Positions 41,498-49,880 of a stretch of DNA of 64,000 bases are shown here, piece after piece. The position numbers were made by a program, and so were the translations under genes. Positions within the stretch are counted from its first letter, which is position 1; each line of letters opens with the position of its first letter. Location of the stretch: contig SVHX01000006.1 of assembly GCA_015055665.1 (NCBI GenBank), positions 1 through 64,000 on the forward strand, written 5' to 3'. The stretch is from Clostridiales bacterium (GTDB lineage: Bacteria; Bacillota; Clostridia; Christensenellales; UBA1242). Under the pieces are notes generated by a model. It was not told the DNA's origin and made no database searches. It saw only the letters and a list, made by a program, of their open reading frames with translations.

Positions 41498-42724
41498 ATG
41501 GCGGAAGAAGATAAAAAGAATTGGCAAAAGACCAAAGAAGAAAGAGAGAAAGCTGCCCAAGGTGTTATCGATCATTTTAAGGATTTAAGAGGATACAATT
41601 TATCTAATGATGCATTTACGCTTGGTCATGATGCTAATGATACTCCCGTACTTAAGCACAAGACCAACTTTAAGATGAGCGAATTGCCTGAGGGCTGGAA
41701 GTATGGCGTGTATTATTTAGATACTGCGTATCCAAGAGTAGGTATTTGGAACGAGGAAGGGGTTTTTATTCCTACCGAGAGCGAGTTGGATAAAAGTCAA
41801 GTAGCGACATACCGAGATGCAGACGATCTTGCTAATATGCTTAAGGCGACAAATGAACGAGTAGCTGGTACTAATGTTACATTCCCAGGCAACAATACAA
41901 TAAGAATAGATGGTGTGGATAAAATAGATTTGCCAACAGCAGATCTAGTAATGCGAAAAAATTCATATGGCGAAACTGTAATTATGTCCACTCTTAATCC
42001 AGAGATTGAGTTTAGGGTTGAGATTGTAAGATCTGCTGAGCAAAACAATGAAAACGCATCTCTTGATGCTGGTGGTGAAGGTCACGGAATTGGTAATGAA
42101 ACTGTTATGGGAAAAGACGCTTATGCAAGTGTTGACAATACTCTGAATAACCCTTCTTATAAACCATTAAATGTTCGTGTTGATGAGTTGGATCTCAATA
42201 TGTTGGATTGGGATCATATGAGTTATGCGGATGCTAATTATCAGTGGACTCAAGACGGAAATGTGGTTCGCAAAGAAGAGTATGGGGATAATCAATCATT
42301 GAATACTCGCAGGGTGGAGACTAATAGGAATCTGATTGCAATAATGAACGTAAATATTCTTTGGAAAAAGGCTTATGTGTTGGGCAAGGGAGGGGATTCT
42401 AGGAGTGTGGATGCCTTGCAAAATAGGACAAATGCGGAGTTTTTTGATCATGTTATGCAAACGTTGCGAAATGTTATTGGTGACGAAACCAAAAATAGAG
42501 CTCCTAGATTTAGTAATATAGCTGCAGATATATACAATTCTAATATGCAAGACAAAGATCTATGCAAAGCGATTATGCATTTTATTCATATGCCAGAGAT
42601 TGCTAAACTTTATGGAATTTATGTTGATTCAACTGTTCAAGAGGCTATTGATAAGGCTCAAGAAAGAAGTGATGAGATGGATGATGAATCTGTCATGACA
42701 AGGAAGTTTCCTCCTCACAATTAA
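41498..42724 (+). CDS. 408-aa unknown protein with tail-like motifs
   Basis: 408 aa, no signal peptide or membrane segment, acidic N-terminal helix (KKNWQKTKEEREKAAQGVID). The middle is beta-rich (about 60-185); a Gly/Glu/Asn linker (about 190-215) holds NETVMGKDAYASVDN; the C-terminal third is helical and ends DDESVMTRKFPPHN. ETVMGKD and DESVM resemble the ESVMGDE tails of the array proteins. No family recognised. AGAGG precedes the ATG; TTGGTT-17 bp-TATCAT is a possible promoter without the conserved upstream box. Closed by a strong terminator. Confidence 0.65.
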   Translation: MAEEDKKNWQKTKEEREKAAQGVIDHFKDLRGYNLSNDAFTLGHDANDTPVLKHKTNFKMSELPEGWKYGVYYLDTAYPRVGIWNEEGVFIPTESELDKSQVATYRDADDLANMLKATNERVAGTNVTFPGNNTIRIDGVDKIDLPTADLVMRKNSYGETVIMSTLNPEIEFRVEIVRSAEQNNENASLDAGGEGHGIGNETVMGKDAYASVDNTLNNPSYKPLNVRVDELDLNMLDWDHMSYADANYQWTQDGNVVRKEEYGDNQSLNTRRVETNRNLIAIMNVNILWKKAYVLGKGGDSRSVDALQNRTNAEFFDHVMQTLRNVIGDETKNRAPRFSNIAADIYNSNMQDKDLCKAIMHFIHMPEIAKLYGIYVDSTVQEAIDKAQERSDEMDDESVMTRKFPPHN

Positions 42725-42791
42725 ATGAGTCATATATTGAGGTTTGTTCCTCTTAAATGGTATCTAAATTGGCGTGCGTAAATAAACAAAC

Positions 42792-42836
42792 AAAAAGAAC
42801 AGCACAATGATTAATACATTGTGTTGTTCTTTTTTA
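42792..42836 (+). terminator. Terminator after the 408-aa gene
   Basis: AAAAGAACAGCACAATG pairs with CATTGTGTTGTTCTTTT around a 7-nt loop, followed by T's. Confidence 0.85.
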
Positions 42837-43046
42837 CAAGAAAGACAAGTTGTTACCTGATTACTTTCTTACATGTTAAATTTAAACAATCATTTCGGAT
42901 AAAGTTTTGTGGCGGGGTGTGTGTAGCGTAAAAAAAATTAATATTAGCTTGGATTTGTTTGAATAAGAATTTTAAATTTTTAATTATTAATCTTTGTTAT
43001 TACTTGTACTTGTGGTATAATTATAAAAACAACATGAGGAAATACT

Positions 43047-43679
43047 ATGAAAAAAATTTTAAGTCTAATATTTGCTGCATGGTTAATATTTATAGGTTCA
43101 TTTTTTATAGAAGCATGTAAAGACGAAGATATTAAAAATAAAGTTGTGTTCTATGTTGATGGACAAGAATATGCATATTTTGAGACAAACGGAAATGAAG
43201 AAATAAAATTGCCTGATGATCCTACAAAAGATGGATATGTGTTTAATGGATGGTATTTATTTGAAGATAAATTTAATGAAAAAGCATACACAGAAAAAAC
43301 AATTTCAACAGATATTTCAGTATATGCAAAGTGGGAAAAGTTATATTCAATAACCACTCAATGCACCAATGGTGGGTCAATTTATATTACTAATACAAAT
43401 AGTCTCAATAATATTAAAGCTCTTGAAGTCATAGAATTTATTATTATACCGGAAACTAAGACAAATATGCCTGGAGGAGATTGGGGAGCATCTGGTTCAA
43501 TTGAAGTAGAATATTATTCATATATGCTTCTAGGATTGAACATACAAAGCGAAAATGATTCTATTTTGTATGTGCAAGATGGAGTTTATCAATATAATAA
43601 TTGGGAATTTACAAAATATAAGTTTGTTATGCCTCGTGATAATGTAAATATAAGTGCAATGATTGTGATAATCAATTGA
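43047..43679 (+). CDS. Secreted protein with InlB-type B repeat
   Basis: 210 aa. Signal sequence (about 1-22) ending near IEAC, a possible but poor lipobox because Glu is at -2. Residues about 33-95 form one Listeria-Bacteroides (InlB B-type, Flg_new) repeat, seen in VVFYVDGQEYAYFET, DGYVFNGWYLFEDKFNEKAY and DISVYAKWEK. The rest is a beta-rich domain with no match. Codons are more AT-rich than those of neighbouring chromosomal genes, and the gene lies next to tRNA-Ser with a repeated 3' end, which together suggest acquisition by transfer. Confidence 0.7.
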   Translation: MKKILSLIFAAWLIFIGSFFIEACKDEDIKNKVVFYVDGQEYAYFETNGNEEIKLPDDPTKDGYVFNGWYLFEDKFNEKAYTEKTISTDISVYAKWEKLYSITTQCTNGGSIYITNTNSLNNIKALEVIEFIIIPETKTNMPGGDWGASGSIEVEYYSYMLLGLNIQSENDSILYVQDGVYQYNNWEFTKYKFVMPRDNVNISAMIVIIN

Positions 43680-43856
43680 GAAATAGATTGCATAAATTAA
43701 TTTGGCACTCACGCGTGTGCTTGTCTTGATACAAGTGGTGTCGCTACGCTCCACAAAAACAAATTTAATGATTGAATCAAAAAATAGAGCAATGAAACTT
43801 GTTCAATTTTTATAAAAGTCTAAATAAAATAAAAATTTCGATTTAGCTTACGCTTA

Positions 43857-43875
43857 GCGGAGTTGGAGAGATTCG
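43857..43875 (-). repeat. Duplicate of the tRNA-Ser 3' end
   Basis: GCGGAGTTGGAGAGATTCG is identical to 43989-44007 inside tRNA-Ser (T-arm and acceptor 3' strand), 132 bp away in the same orientation. Looks like a former attachment-site duplication. Apart from this and the terminator, 43680-43986 shows no gene. Confidence 0.7.
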
Positions 43876-43944
43876 GAGCCGAGCGAAAGCGAACGCCCTC
43901 ATGCAGAGCATGAGTACACTGAAAGAGTGAGAATCTCGATATGA

Positions 43945-43978
43945 TAAAAAAATAGTAAAACGAAAAAATTCGTTTTAC
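43945..43978 (-). terminator. Terminator of tRNA-Ser
   Basis: On the minus strand GTAAAACGAA-TTTT-TTCGTTTTAC followed by TATTTTTTT. Confidence 0.75.
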
Positions 43979-43986
43979 ATATTGCT

Positions 43987-44077
43987 TGGCGGAGTTGGAG
44001 AGATTCGAACTCTCGTGCCGATTGCTCGACAAACGCATTTCGAGTGCGTCCCGGTACGACCACTTCGGTACAACTCC
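43987..44077 (-). tRNA. tRNA-Ser (anticodon CGA)
   Basis: A 91-nt type II tRNA with encoded CCA and the long variable arm expected for serine. Acceptor GGAGTTG pairs with CAACTCC; anticodon stem CGCA/TGCG around CTCGAAA, anticodon CGA; T arm GAGAG-TTCGAAT-CTCTC. Its 3' 19 nt are repeated at 43857-43875. Confidence 0.95.
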
Positions 44078-44202
44078 ATATTGTTAACTTGTATATTTTA
44101 GCACAAAAATTGGCTATTGTAAAGATATATGGGTTGATTTTTGCTTAGCTGTTTCAAAAATATTTTGGTTATATAATATTGCAAATAATGTAATAATTAA
44201 GT

Positions 44203-44760
44203 ATGGTGAAAATAATATTATATATATCGGCATTTGTTCCTATGTATCTACTATTTATACTTAATCTTGTAATTGAGTTGATTAATAAAAATTTAACATT
44301 AAATATAACTAATACTGTGGTGTTGGTAAGTCTTACCATATTAACATTAATTGGTTTCGTGGGGTTGATGTGGGTGGTAAAATCCAAGTCGGATACTCGG
44401 GGAAAGATTACTATTATTAGCAAAAAGAACCTGACTGATCAGCACTTTCTTAATTATTTTTCGTTGTTTGTTTTGCTTGCATTGGCATTTGATCTATCTA
44501 AAATCTGTTTTGTAGGAGTTTTTGTTGCGATACTAATATTTATAGGTGTCGTATATATAAAGAATAATATATATTATGTTAATCCTTTACTTAATATATT
44601 GGGTTATAGCTTTTATGACATTGTATATTTGGATGAAAGCGGCAAAGAGGGGGAGTTGAGGATATTTTACAAAGGTGAGCTAGAAACTAATGGTAAGGTG
44701 TATCTATTGAGTCTTAAGAAAAAGAATCTCAATTTTCTTGAAGATGATAAGAGCGTGTAA
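44203..44760 (+). CDS. KwaA-like four-pass membrane protein, without KwaB
   Basis: 185 aa with four membrane segments (about 5-27, 37-60, 84-103, 105-125) and a C-terminal cytosolic beta part. The last helix and following motif, FIGVVYIKNNIYYVNPLLNI then LGYSFYDI, match what I remember of KwaA, the membrane component of the Kiwa anti-phage system (IGxIYI-TN-YANPxLALLGFxIY). No KwaB (DUF4868) gene is adjacent. It lies beside tRNA-Ser, a usual place for defence genes. The ribosome binding site is weak. The assignment rests on motif memory and is moderate at best. Confidence 0.45.
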   Translation: MVKIILYISAFVPMYLLFILNLVIELINKNLTLNITNTVVLVSLTILTLIGFVGLMWVVKSKSDTRGKITIISKKNLTDQHFLNYFSLFVLLALAFDLSKICFVGVFVAILIFIGVVYIKNNIYYVNPLLNILGYSFYDIVYLDESGKEGELRIFYKGELETNGKVYLLSLKKKNLNFLEDDKSV

Positions 44761-44858
44761 TATATTCGAAAATTAAAATTATTTAAAATAAAGTTATATT
44801 TGGTGCTCCCCTGTAATATATTAAAGTAGAAAGAATTGTTCGAGGGGGTAATGGCGAG

Positions 44859-46376
44859 GTGTTTGAGCCAAATTTTACAAGGATTGTTAGTAGTGTAAGA
44901 AGAAATATTGGGAGAACTCAGTCGGTGGTGGAATTGAAATTGCCGGCGGTAGACGGTGATGTAAGTAAGATTTTTTCGGTTGGTGCTAGGTCGCATATAA
45001 AATCTTGCGAGCCTATTGGTAAAGAGGTATCGTTCTTTGGAGTAGTGGACTTTCAGGTGGTTTACCAAGGGGATATTATTTCTGCAGTGGATTATAGTGC
45101 AGACTTCAAAGACAGGTTTGTTGATGATGCAGATGTTGTTGGAGAGGTGGTTGCCACTAGTAATGTTATTGATGTGAGTAGTTCTATTGTGGCTGGTACT
45201 ATTCGTGTAACCGCTGTTATAGAGGTGTGCTTGTCTGTTATTGAGTCAAAAGACATTAATGTTTTAACGTCTGTAGGTGGTGATGGGGCGCATATTCTTG
45301 CGAGCGATATTGCGTATACTACCTATCTTGGCAAAGCGTATGAAAAGCTTGACGTTAGTGATGAGTTGAGTCTTGATGGGGTTGGTAATATATTGATGGT
45401 TACGCCTTGCGTTTCGTTAACAAGTGTCAATCCTCAAGAAAATTACATATCTATAAGTGGAAAGATTTGTCTAGATATATGCTATCAAGGGGTGCAAGGC
45501 GAAAAAGACTTGTGTTCTCATTACCATGAAATTGATTTTGGCGGAGAGGTTGCGTACGACGGCGTTAATGGCGAGTCTATAGTTCAAAGCTTGGTAGGCG
45601 TAATTACTAATGAGATGCGAGTGTCTACTGAGATAGAAGGTAGTTCTGCGCGTATGAGTGTATACGTTCCTATTGCGTATACTGGTTATGTGTATGATGA
45701 AAATAGGCTTAGTGTAATTGATGACTTGTATTTGGAGCGAGAGTATTTGTCTGTAACGTGCGAAAACTTTAGCACAGTGTCTAGTGGTTCTTCGATATTT
45801 TTCAAAGATAACATTGGTGGAACGGCAAGCATTGGAGAAACGGCACCTTTTATAGATAATGTGCTTGGAGTGTGCACAAATAATATAATGCTTGCAAGTG
45901 CTAGAATTGAAGATGGTAAATTATTTGTTGAGGGAGTTGCGAGTAGTACTGTAATGTATTATACGAAAGAAACAGAAGATATTACGGCAACAGAAGTTGA
46001 GATGCCATTTGCAATAGAGCAGAAGGTAGATGCAGAAAGAGCTGAGGTTGTATCTCTTAGTTTGGGAAATGTATCTGCTCGCAGTAGAAGGGGCAAAGAA
46101 ATTGAGGTGTCTGCAACGCTAGGTGTTATGGCTGATGTTTATTCTGAGTCGCAGTCTTGTGTGATAAGTGCCGTATCTGTAGGGGATGCAAAGACAGAAG
46201 ATGATTGTCAATTGTATTTGTATGTGGCAAGGCAAGGACAGTCGTTATGGGATGTTGCAAAAGAAACAAGCGTTCCCGAAAATGTGTTGCTTGAGCAAAA
46301 TGCAAAAATTGAATTGCCAATAAAGGCTGGTGATAAGCTGGTTGTTTACAAGCCAAGTGTTGCAAGATTTGAATAA
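44859..46376 (+). CDS. sipL: SipL-like SPOCS (DUF3794) and LysM spore morphogenesis protein
   Basis: 505 aa, GTG start with GAGGGGG upstream. Several SPOCS/DUF3794 repeats are visible, each with the G...V.F.V.Y/SG...Y pattern (EPIGKEVSFFGVVDFQVVYQ, ENYISISGKICLDICYQG, LFVEGVASSTVMYYTKE). The C-terminal LysM is LYVARQGQSLWDVAKETSVP to KAGDKLVVYKP. This architecture is that of SipL, which in Clostridioides difficile binds SpoIVA and is needed for coat and cortex assembly. Followed by its own terminator, then the spoIIR-sleB-ypeB run. Confidence 0.82.
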   Translation: MFEPNFTRIVSSVRRNIGRTQSVVELKLPAVDGDVSKIFSVGARSHIKSCEPIGKEVSFFGVVDFQVVYQGDIISAVDYSADFKDRFVDDADVVGEVVATSNVIDVSSSIVAGTIRVTAVIEVCLSVIESKDINVLTSVGGDGAHILASDIAYTTYLGKAYEKLDVSDELSLDGVGNILMVTPCVSLTSVNPQENYISISGKICLDICYQGVQGEKDLCSHYHEIDFGGEVAYDGVNGESIVQSLVGVITNEMRVSTEIEGSSARMSVYVPIAYTGYVYDENRLSVIDDLYLEREYLSVTCENFSTVSSGSSIFFKDNIGGTASIGETAPFIDNVLGVCTNNIMLASARIEDGKLFVEGVASSTVMYYTKETEDITATEVEMPFAIEQKVDAERAEVVSLSLGNVSARSRRGKEIEVSATLGVMADVYSESQSCVISAVSVGDAKTEDDCQLYLYVARQGQSLWDVAKETSVPENVLLEQNAKIELPIKAGDKLVVYKPSVARFE

Positions 46377-46384
46377 AATTAAAA

Positions 46385-46418
46385 AAATGTGATATGTGTC
46401 ATACGTATCACATTTTTT
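46385..46418 (+). terminator. Terminator after sipL
   Basis: AAAAAATGTGATA and TATCACATTTTTT pair around an 11-nt loop. Confidence 0.8.
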
Positions 46419-46519
46419 GTTGTAAAACAATGGGGTTATGACAAAAATCGACACAAAATTGAAATTGTTGAGTTTTACAGCATTGCGCAATAGGTAATAA
46501 TTGTACTAAGGAGAAATGT

Positions 46520-47053
46520 ATGTGTAAGAAGATATTGATTGTAGTGTTGGTGTTTGCTAGTTTAATGTTTAGCGGGTGTTCTATGAGCTCGGCTTCAAAG
46601 AGTGATGTCGTAAGAATACATATCAGAGCAAATTCAAATGAAGGAATTGATCAAGATGTCAAACTAATTGTTAGGGATAATATAATAGATTATATTACGC
46701 CGTTGATTGCTTCGTGTAATTCTTCCAATGAGGTTAAAAGTGTGTTGGGAGATAATTTAAATAATATTAAACTAGTAGCTAGTGATACGTTGACAAGGTG
46801 TGGCTTTGAGTATGGTTGCTCGGTTGGGCTTAGAAATGAATTTTTTCCAAGTAGAGATTATGATGGAGTAACTTTCGGTGCTGATTATTATGATGCGTTA
46901 ATTGTTGAGCTGGGAACGGGTAAAGGTGATAACTGGTGGTGTGTGGCGTATCCGCCGTTGTGTTTCGTTGGTGAGGATATTGAAGGTGATAATGTAAAGT
47001 ACAAGAGTAAGTTGTTAGAGTTGATTAATGGTTTCTGGGGAGGAGCAAAATGA
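46520..47053 (+). CDS. spoIIR: Stage II sporulation protein R
   Basis: 177 aa. The secreted forespore signal that triggers SpoIIGA to process pro-sigma E in the mother cell. The N-terminus ends in FSGC, a lipobox-like site. Core motifs VVRIHIRANSN (about 32), FEYGCSVGLRNEFFP, YDALIVELGTGKGDNWWCV and YPPLCFV are diagnostic. AAGGAG precedes the ATG. A 4-nt ATGA overlap joins it to sleB; finding a sigma-F-type gene directly ahead of germination genes is unusual. Confidence 0.92.
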   Translation: MCKKILIVVLVFASLMFSGCSMSSASKSDVVRIHIRANSNEGIDQDVKLIVRDNIIDYITPLIASCNSSNEVKSVLGDNLNNIKLVASDTLTRCGFEYGCSVGLRNEFFPSRDYDGVTFGADYYDALIVELGTGKGDNWWCVAYPPLCFVGEDIEGDNVKYKSKLLELINGFWGGAK

Positions 47054-47691
47054 ATAAAAAGTGGTTTGCGTTAATGTGTATGATAGTACTACTTTGCACT
47101 TGTGTAATATGCTTTGTGGCTATTAAAGAAGAACCAGTTGATGCTAGTGCTCCCGATATGGCTGAAATTCAGACTAGGTTAAGAGATCTAGGGTATTATA
47201 ATGGTGCAATTAATGGTCTATATGATGATGCAACTGTTGTGGCTATCAAGAATTTTCAAGCTGATAATGGGATATATGTATCGGGGGCTGTTGGTGGTGT
47301 CACGGCTAATGCTTTAGGGATATATATGTCGCAACAAGAAAGCAATGATCTCTATCTACTTGCAAAGTGTATACATGCGGAGGCAAGGGGAGAAAGTTAT
47401 GTGGGGCAGGTTGCTGTAGGTGCGGTAATTCTTAATAGAGTTGCTAGTCCGGATTTTCCAGATACTATTTATGGTGTAATATATCAGCCTTGGGCGTTTA
47501 CCGCTGTGCATGATGGTCAGATTAATCTAGAGCCAGAGGCGAGTGCGTATCAAGCAGCCACAGATGCTCTTACTGGTTGGGATCCAACATATGGTAGTCT
47601 ATATTATTATAATCCTGTAACGGCTACATCAAGTTGGATATTTGATAGACAGCCAGTTGTAACTATCGGTAAGCATATATTTGCTATATGA
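47050..47691 (+). CDS. sleB: Spore cortex-lytic enzyme SleB
   Basis: 213 aa. One signal/anchor helix (about 5-25), a peptidoglycan-binding domain with the QTRLRDLGYYNGAINGLYDD pattern (about 37-95), then a hydrolase_2 (SleB) domain from AKCIHAEARGESYVGQVAVG (about 107; Glu of HAEARGE is the catalytic candidate) to the C-terminus. Lytic transglycosylase acting on spore cortex muramic-lactam peptidoglycan during germination. Directly followed by ypeB, its usual partner. Confidence 0.93.
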   Translation: MNKKWFALMCMIVLLCTCVICFVAIKEEPVDASAPDMAEIQTRLRDLGYYNGAINGLYDDATVVAIKNFQADNGIYVSGAVGGVTANALGIYMSQQESNDLYLLAKCIHAEARGESYVGQVAVGAVILNRVASPDFPDTIYGVIYQPWAFTAVHDGQINLEPEASAYQAATDALTGWDPTYGSLYYYNPVTATSSWIFDRQPVVTIGKHIFAI

Positions 47692-47707
47692 AATTGGGGA
47701 GAAGTGT

Positions 47708-49042
47708 ATGAAAAAAACTATTAGAGCGTTGGCTATTCTTTCGACGGTATTGGGGTCGCTGATGGTTGTATTTGCAATGCTATTTATAAGCTTCTGGGTG
47801 ACGTCTAACACGTATAAAACACAGCTCGAAAATTCTTATATGCGAAGCTTTTATGAAGTAGTAGACACCATAAATACTCTTGAGGTAGATCTGTCAAAGA
47901 TTGTTGCAACTAATGAATTAGGCAGCCAGCGTGAGTTGCTCGGAGATATATATAACAATTGTGCTCTTGGTGTTGCTAACTTGGGTCAATTGCCATTAAG
48001 TGGCAACAAAGTGTCAGAAATCAATAAGTTATTGAACACAACAAGTGGTTTTGCTTATAGTTTGTTGCTTGAGAATTATGTTGGTAATAATATAGGTGAT
48101 GAGGACTATGATCAGATAGAAAGTATCTATAATAATGTTAAAGCTATCCAGTATGATATCAATGAATATATGCGAAAGCTTAGATATGATTATAGTATAT
48201 TGGATGATGTAAATTTTGGAGAGGAAAGCGAGGCTAACTTTTCGGCTGGTATAGTGGGGACAGAATCTTCTAATTCCGAAGTGCCGACGCTTATCTATGA
48301 TGGACCGTTCTCAGATAGTGTTCTAAACAAAGAAATTGTTGGGCTTGAAGATGCTTTAGTTTCGCAAGAGGAATCTTACGAGGTAGTGTCTAGATTGTAT
48401 CCGGATGGCGAAATTGCTTATCTTGGAGACACTTCTGGTAAATTCGAAACATACAATTACGAAGTTGTATTAGACTCAAGCAATAACAATCTTGAGCTAT
48501 ATGTGTCTATCACTAAGAAGGGAGGATTCTTGCTTAGTATAACATCTTTTGGCTCTGGTGTTGGTGAACCTATATCTATTGAGTCGGGTGTAGAACTTGC
48601 TGAAGATTGGGCAAAGGATGTAGGTATAACTAATATGTATAGTGTCTGGTATCAGCAGTCGGGGAATATGTTGTATGTCAATCTTGCGCCGATCGTAGAT
48701 AGGGTGATTCATTATAGTGATCTCATTAAAGTAAAAGTTGATCTATGTCTTAATACTGTGGTTGGTTGGGAGGCAGCAAGTTATGCAACTAATCACACAA
48801 CACGTAGCTTTGAGAGTAGTATAGGTATAATAGAAGCGGGTAGTAAAATTAGCAACTTGCTTACTATCGTGGAGCGAAATTTATGTATAGTTCCTAATGA
48901 GTTTGTGGGGGAGTCTTCGGCGTATGAGTTTATATGTACATGGAAAGATTACACTTATTATATCTATATAGATAGCCTTACTGGGGAGGAACTTAATATA
49001 ATGCGTGTTATAGATACAAGCAATGGTCAATTGCTTATGTAG
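47708..49042 (+). CDS. ypeB: Germination protein YpeB
   Basis: 444 aa from the ATG at 47708, which has GGGGAGAAG upstream; an in-frame start 27 nt earlier overlaps sleB. YpeB is needed to place and stabilise SleB in the spore. N-terminal membrane anchor (about 5-30), a helical region with TYKTQLENSYMRSFYEVVDT, then PepSY-like repeats (GVELAEDWAKDVGITNMYSV; AGSKISNLLTIVERNLCIVP; YYIYIDSLTGEELNIMRV). The sleB-ypeB order is conserved in spore formers. Confidence 0.92.
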   Translation: MKKTIRALAILSTVLGSLMVVFAMLFISFWVTSNTYKTQLENSYMRSFYEVVDTINTLEVDLSKIVATNELGSQRELLGDIYNNCALGVANLGQLPLSGNKVSEINKLLNTTSGFAYSLLLENYVGNNIGDEDYDQIESIYNNVKAIQYDINEYMRKLRYDYSILDDVNFGEESEANFSAGIVGTESSNSEVPTLIYDGPFSDSVLNKEIVGLEDALVSQEESYEVVSRLYPDGEIAYLGDTSGKFETYNYEVVLDSSNNNLELYVSITKKGGFLLSITSFGSGVGEPISIESGVELAEDWAKDVGITNMYSVWYQQSGNMLYVNLAPIVDRVIHYSDLIKVKVDLCLNTVVGWEAASYATNHTTRSFESSIGIIEAGSKISNLLTIVERNLCIVPNEFVGESSAYEFICTWKDYTYYIYIDSLTGEELNIMRVIDTSNGQLLM

Positions 49043-49048
49043 GTAAAT

Positions 49049-49083
49049 AAAAATACAACCACAATAATTTTGGTTGTATTTTT
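49049..49083. terminator. Terminator between ypeB and the convergent gene
   Basis: AAAATACAACCA pairs with TGGTTGTATTTT, T/A tracts on both sides. Confidence 0.8.
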
Positions 49084-49103
49084 TGTGTTTGCTTTAATAA
49101 ATA

Positions 49104-49649
49104 TTAATTGTTTGTAAAGTCATCCTCGTGAGGTTCTGGCCATACTCGCTTGCCAGTGATCTTCTCGGCTAGCATTGCTTGTGCTTCTAGTTCTTTTTCG
49201 GCGTCATGTACTTCTTCGTATGCTCTATCTAGTTTTCTTTGAATCCATTTGCTTCTAAAGGATTTGCTTGTAAGTTTTGTTCCGATTCCGCAACCTACTA
49301 ATGCGGAAGAAATTGTCCCAAAACTAGTAGCGATAACTCCCGAATCAAGATAATTATCTAAAGCTGTTCCTACGGCGAGCCCAGCAGCTGTAATTGCAGT
49401 TGTGATTCCTAAGCTTAAGACTTTATCCCAATCAGACCTGTATCTTGGGTTGGTGATAAGACTTTGTCTTGCTTTGATGTCTTCGACCTTCATGTGGGCT
49501 TTGTCAACTCTACGAACAGTGCGTTTAACATCTGCTAAGAATTGATCGTGAAATGTCTGCTTGCCTTTTTCGGAAGACTCGTTATATGCTACTGCGTTTT
49601 TGTTTGCCCATTTAATATATCTTGAATAAGTATTATTATTTTGTTCCAT
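49104..49649 (-). CDS. Hypothetical protein with glycine-rich hydrophobic hairpin
   Basis: 181 aa. Charged helical N-terminus (about 1-70), then a Gly/Ala-rich hydrophobic pair (ITTAITAAGLAVGTALDNYL, ISSALVGCGIGTKLTS, about 80-125) resembling a glycine-zipper membrane hairpin, then a long charged helix (RKLDRAYEEVHDAEKELEAQ). Not recognised. The promoter is TTGACA-17 bp-TATACT about 75 nt upstream with TGTGA before the -10, like the array promoters but without their GGGTA box. GGTGG serves as ribosome binding site. Confidence 0.6.
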   Translation of the reverse strand: MEQNNNTYSRYIKWANKNAVAYNESSEKGKQTFHDQFLADVKRTVRRVDKAHMKVEDIKARQSLITNPRYRSDWDKVLSLGITTAITAAGLAVGTALDNYLDSGVIATSFGTISSALVGCGIGTKLTSKSFRSKWIQRKLDRAYEEVHDAEKELEAQAMLAEKITGKRVWPEPHEDDFTNN

Positions 49650-49689
49650 AACTATTTACCACCTTTTTTAGTTATATGCATAGTATATC

Positions 49690-49728
49690 ACAAAATCAAG
49701 ATTTTGTCAATATTTTGTATATTCTCAT
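49690..49728 (-). promoter_or_regulatory. Promoter of the 181-aa hypothetical gene
   Basis: Minus strand TTGACA, 17 bp ending TGTGA, TATACT. It shares the spacing and extended -10 with the array-type promoters but not their upstream box. Confidence 0.5.
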
Positions 49729-49833
49729 TTTAATTGCAACAGTTTTTGTTGTAGACTATGCAAGTAGGATTCTTTTAGTTCTTTCTTTTTTTGTGTAAAA
49801 CAAGATATACGAGTTCTTTTCTTTGTGTCCAAA

Positions 49834-49864
49834 AATAAAAGATATCCTAGTGTAGGATATCTTT
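49834..49864 (-). terminator. Terminator after the 167-aa hypothetical gene
   Basis: AAAAGATATCCTA-GTG-TAGGATATCTTTT, a perfect stem, with T-rich sequence on the minus-strand 3' side. Confidence 0.75.
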
Positions 49865-49880
49865 TAACAATATTGTCATT

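Noticed and set aside
43680-43800. GC-richer stretch with short palindromes after the InlB-repeat gene
   Set aside because: CACGCGTG and CTTGT/ACAAG stems are short and not followed by a T-run; no feature can be supported.
49104-49649. Glycine-zipper protein considered as a toxin or holin
   Set aside because: It has long charged helices on both sides and no partner gene; the hydrophobic hairpin alone does not support it.
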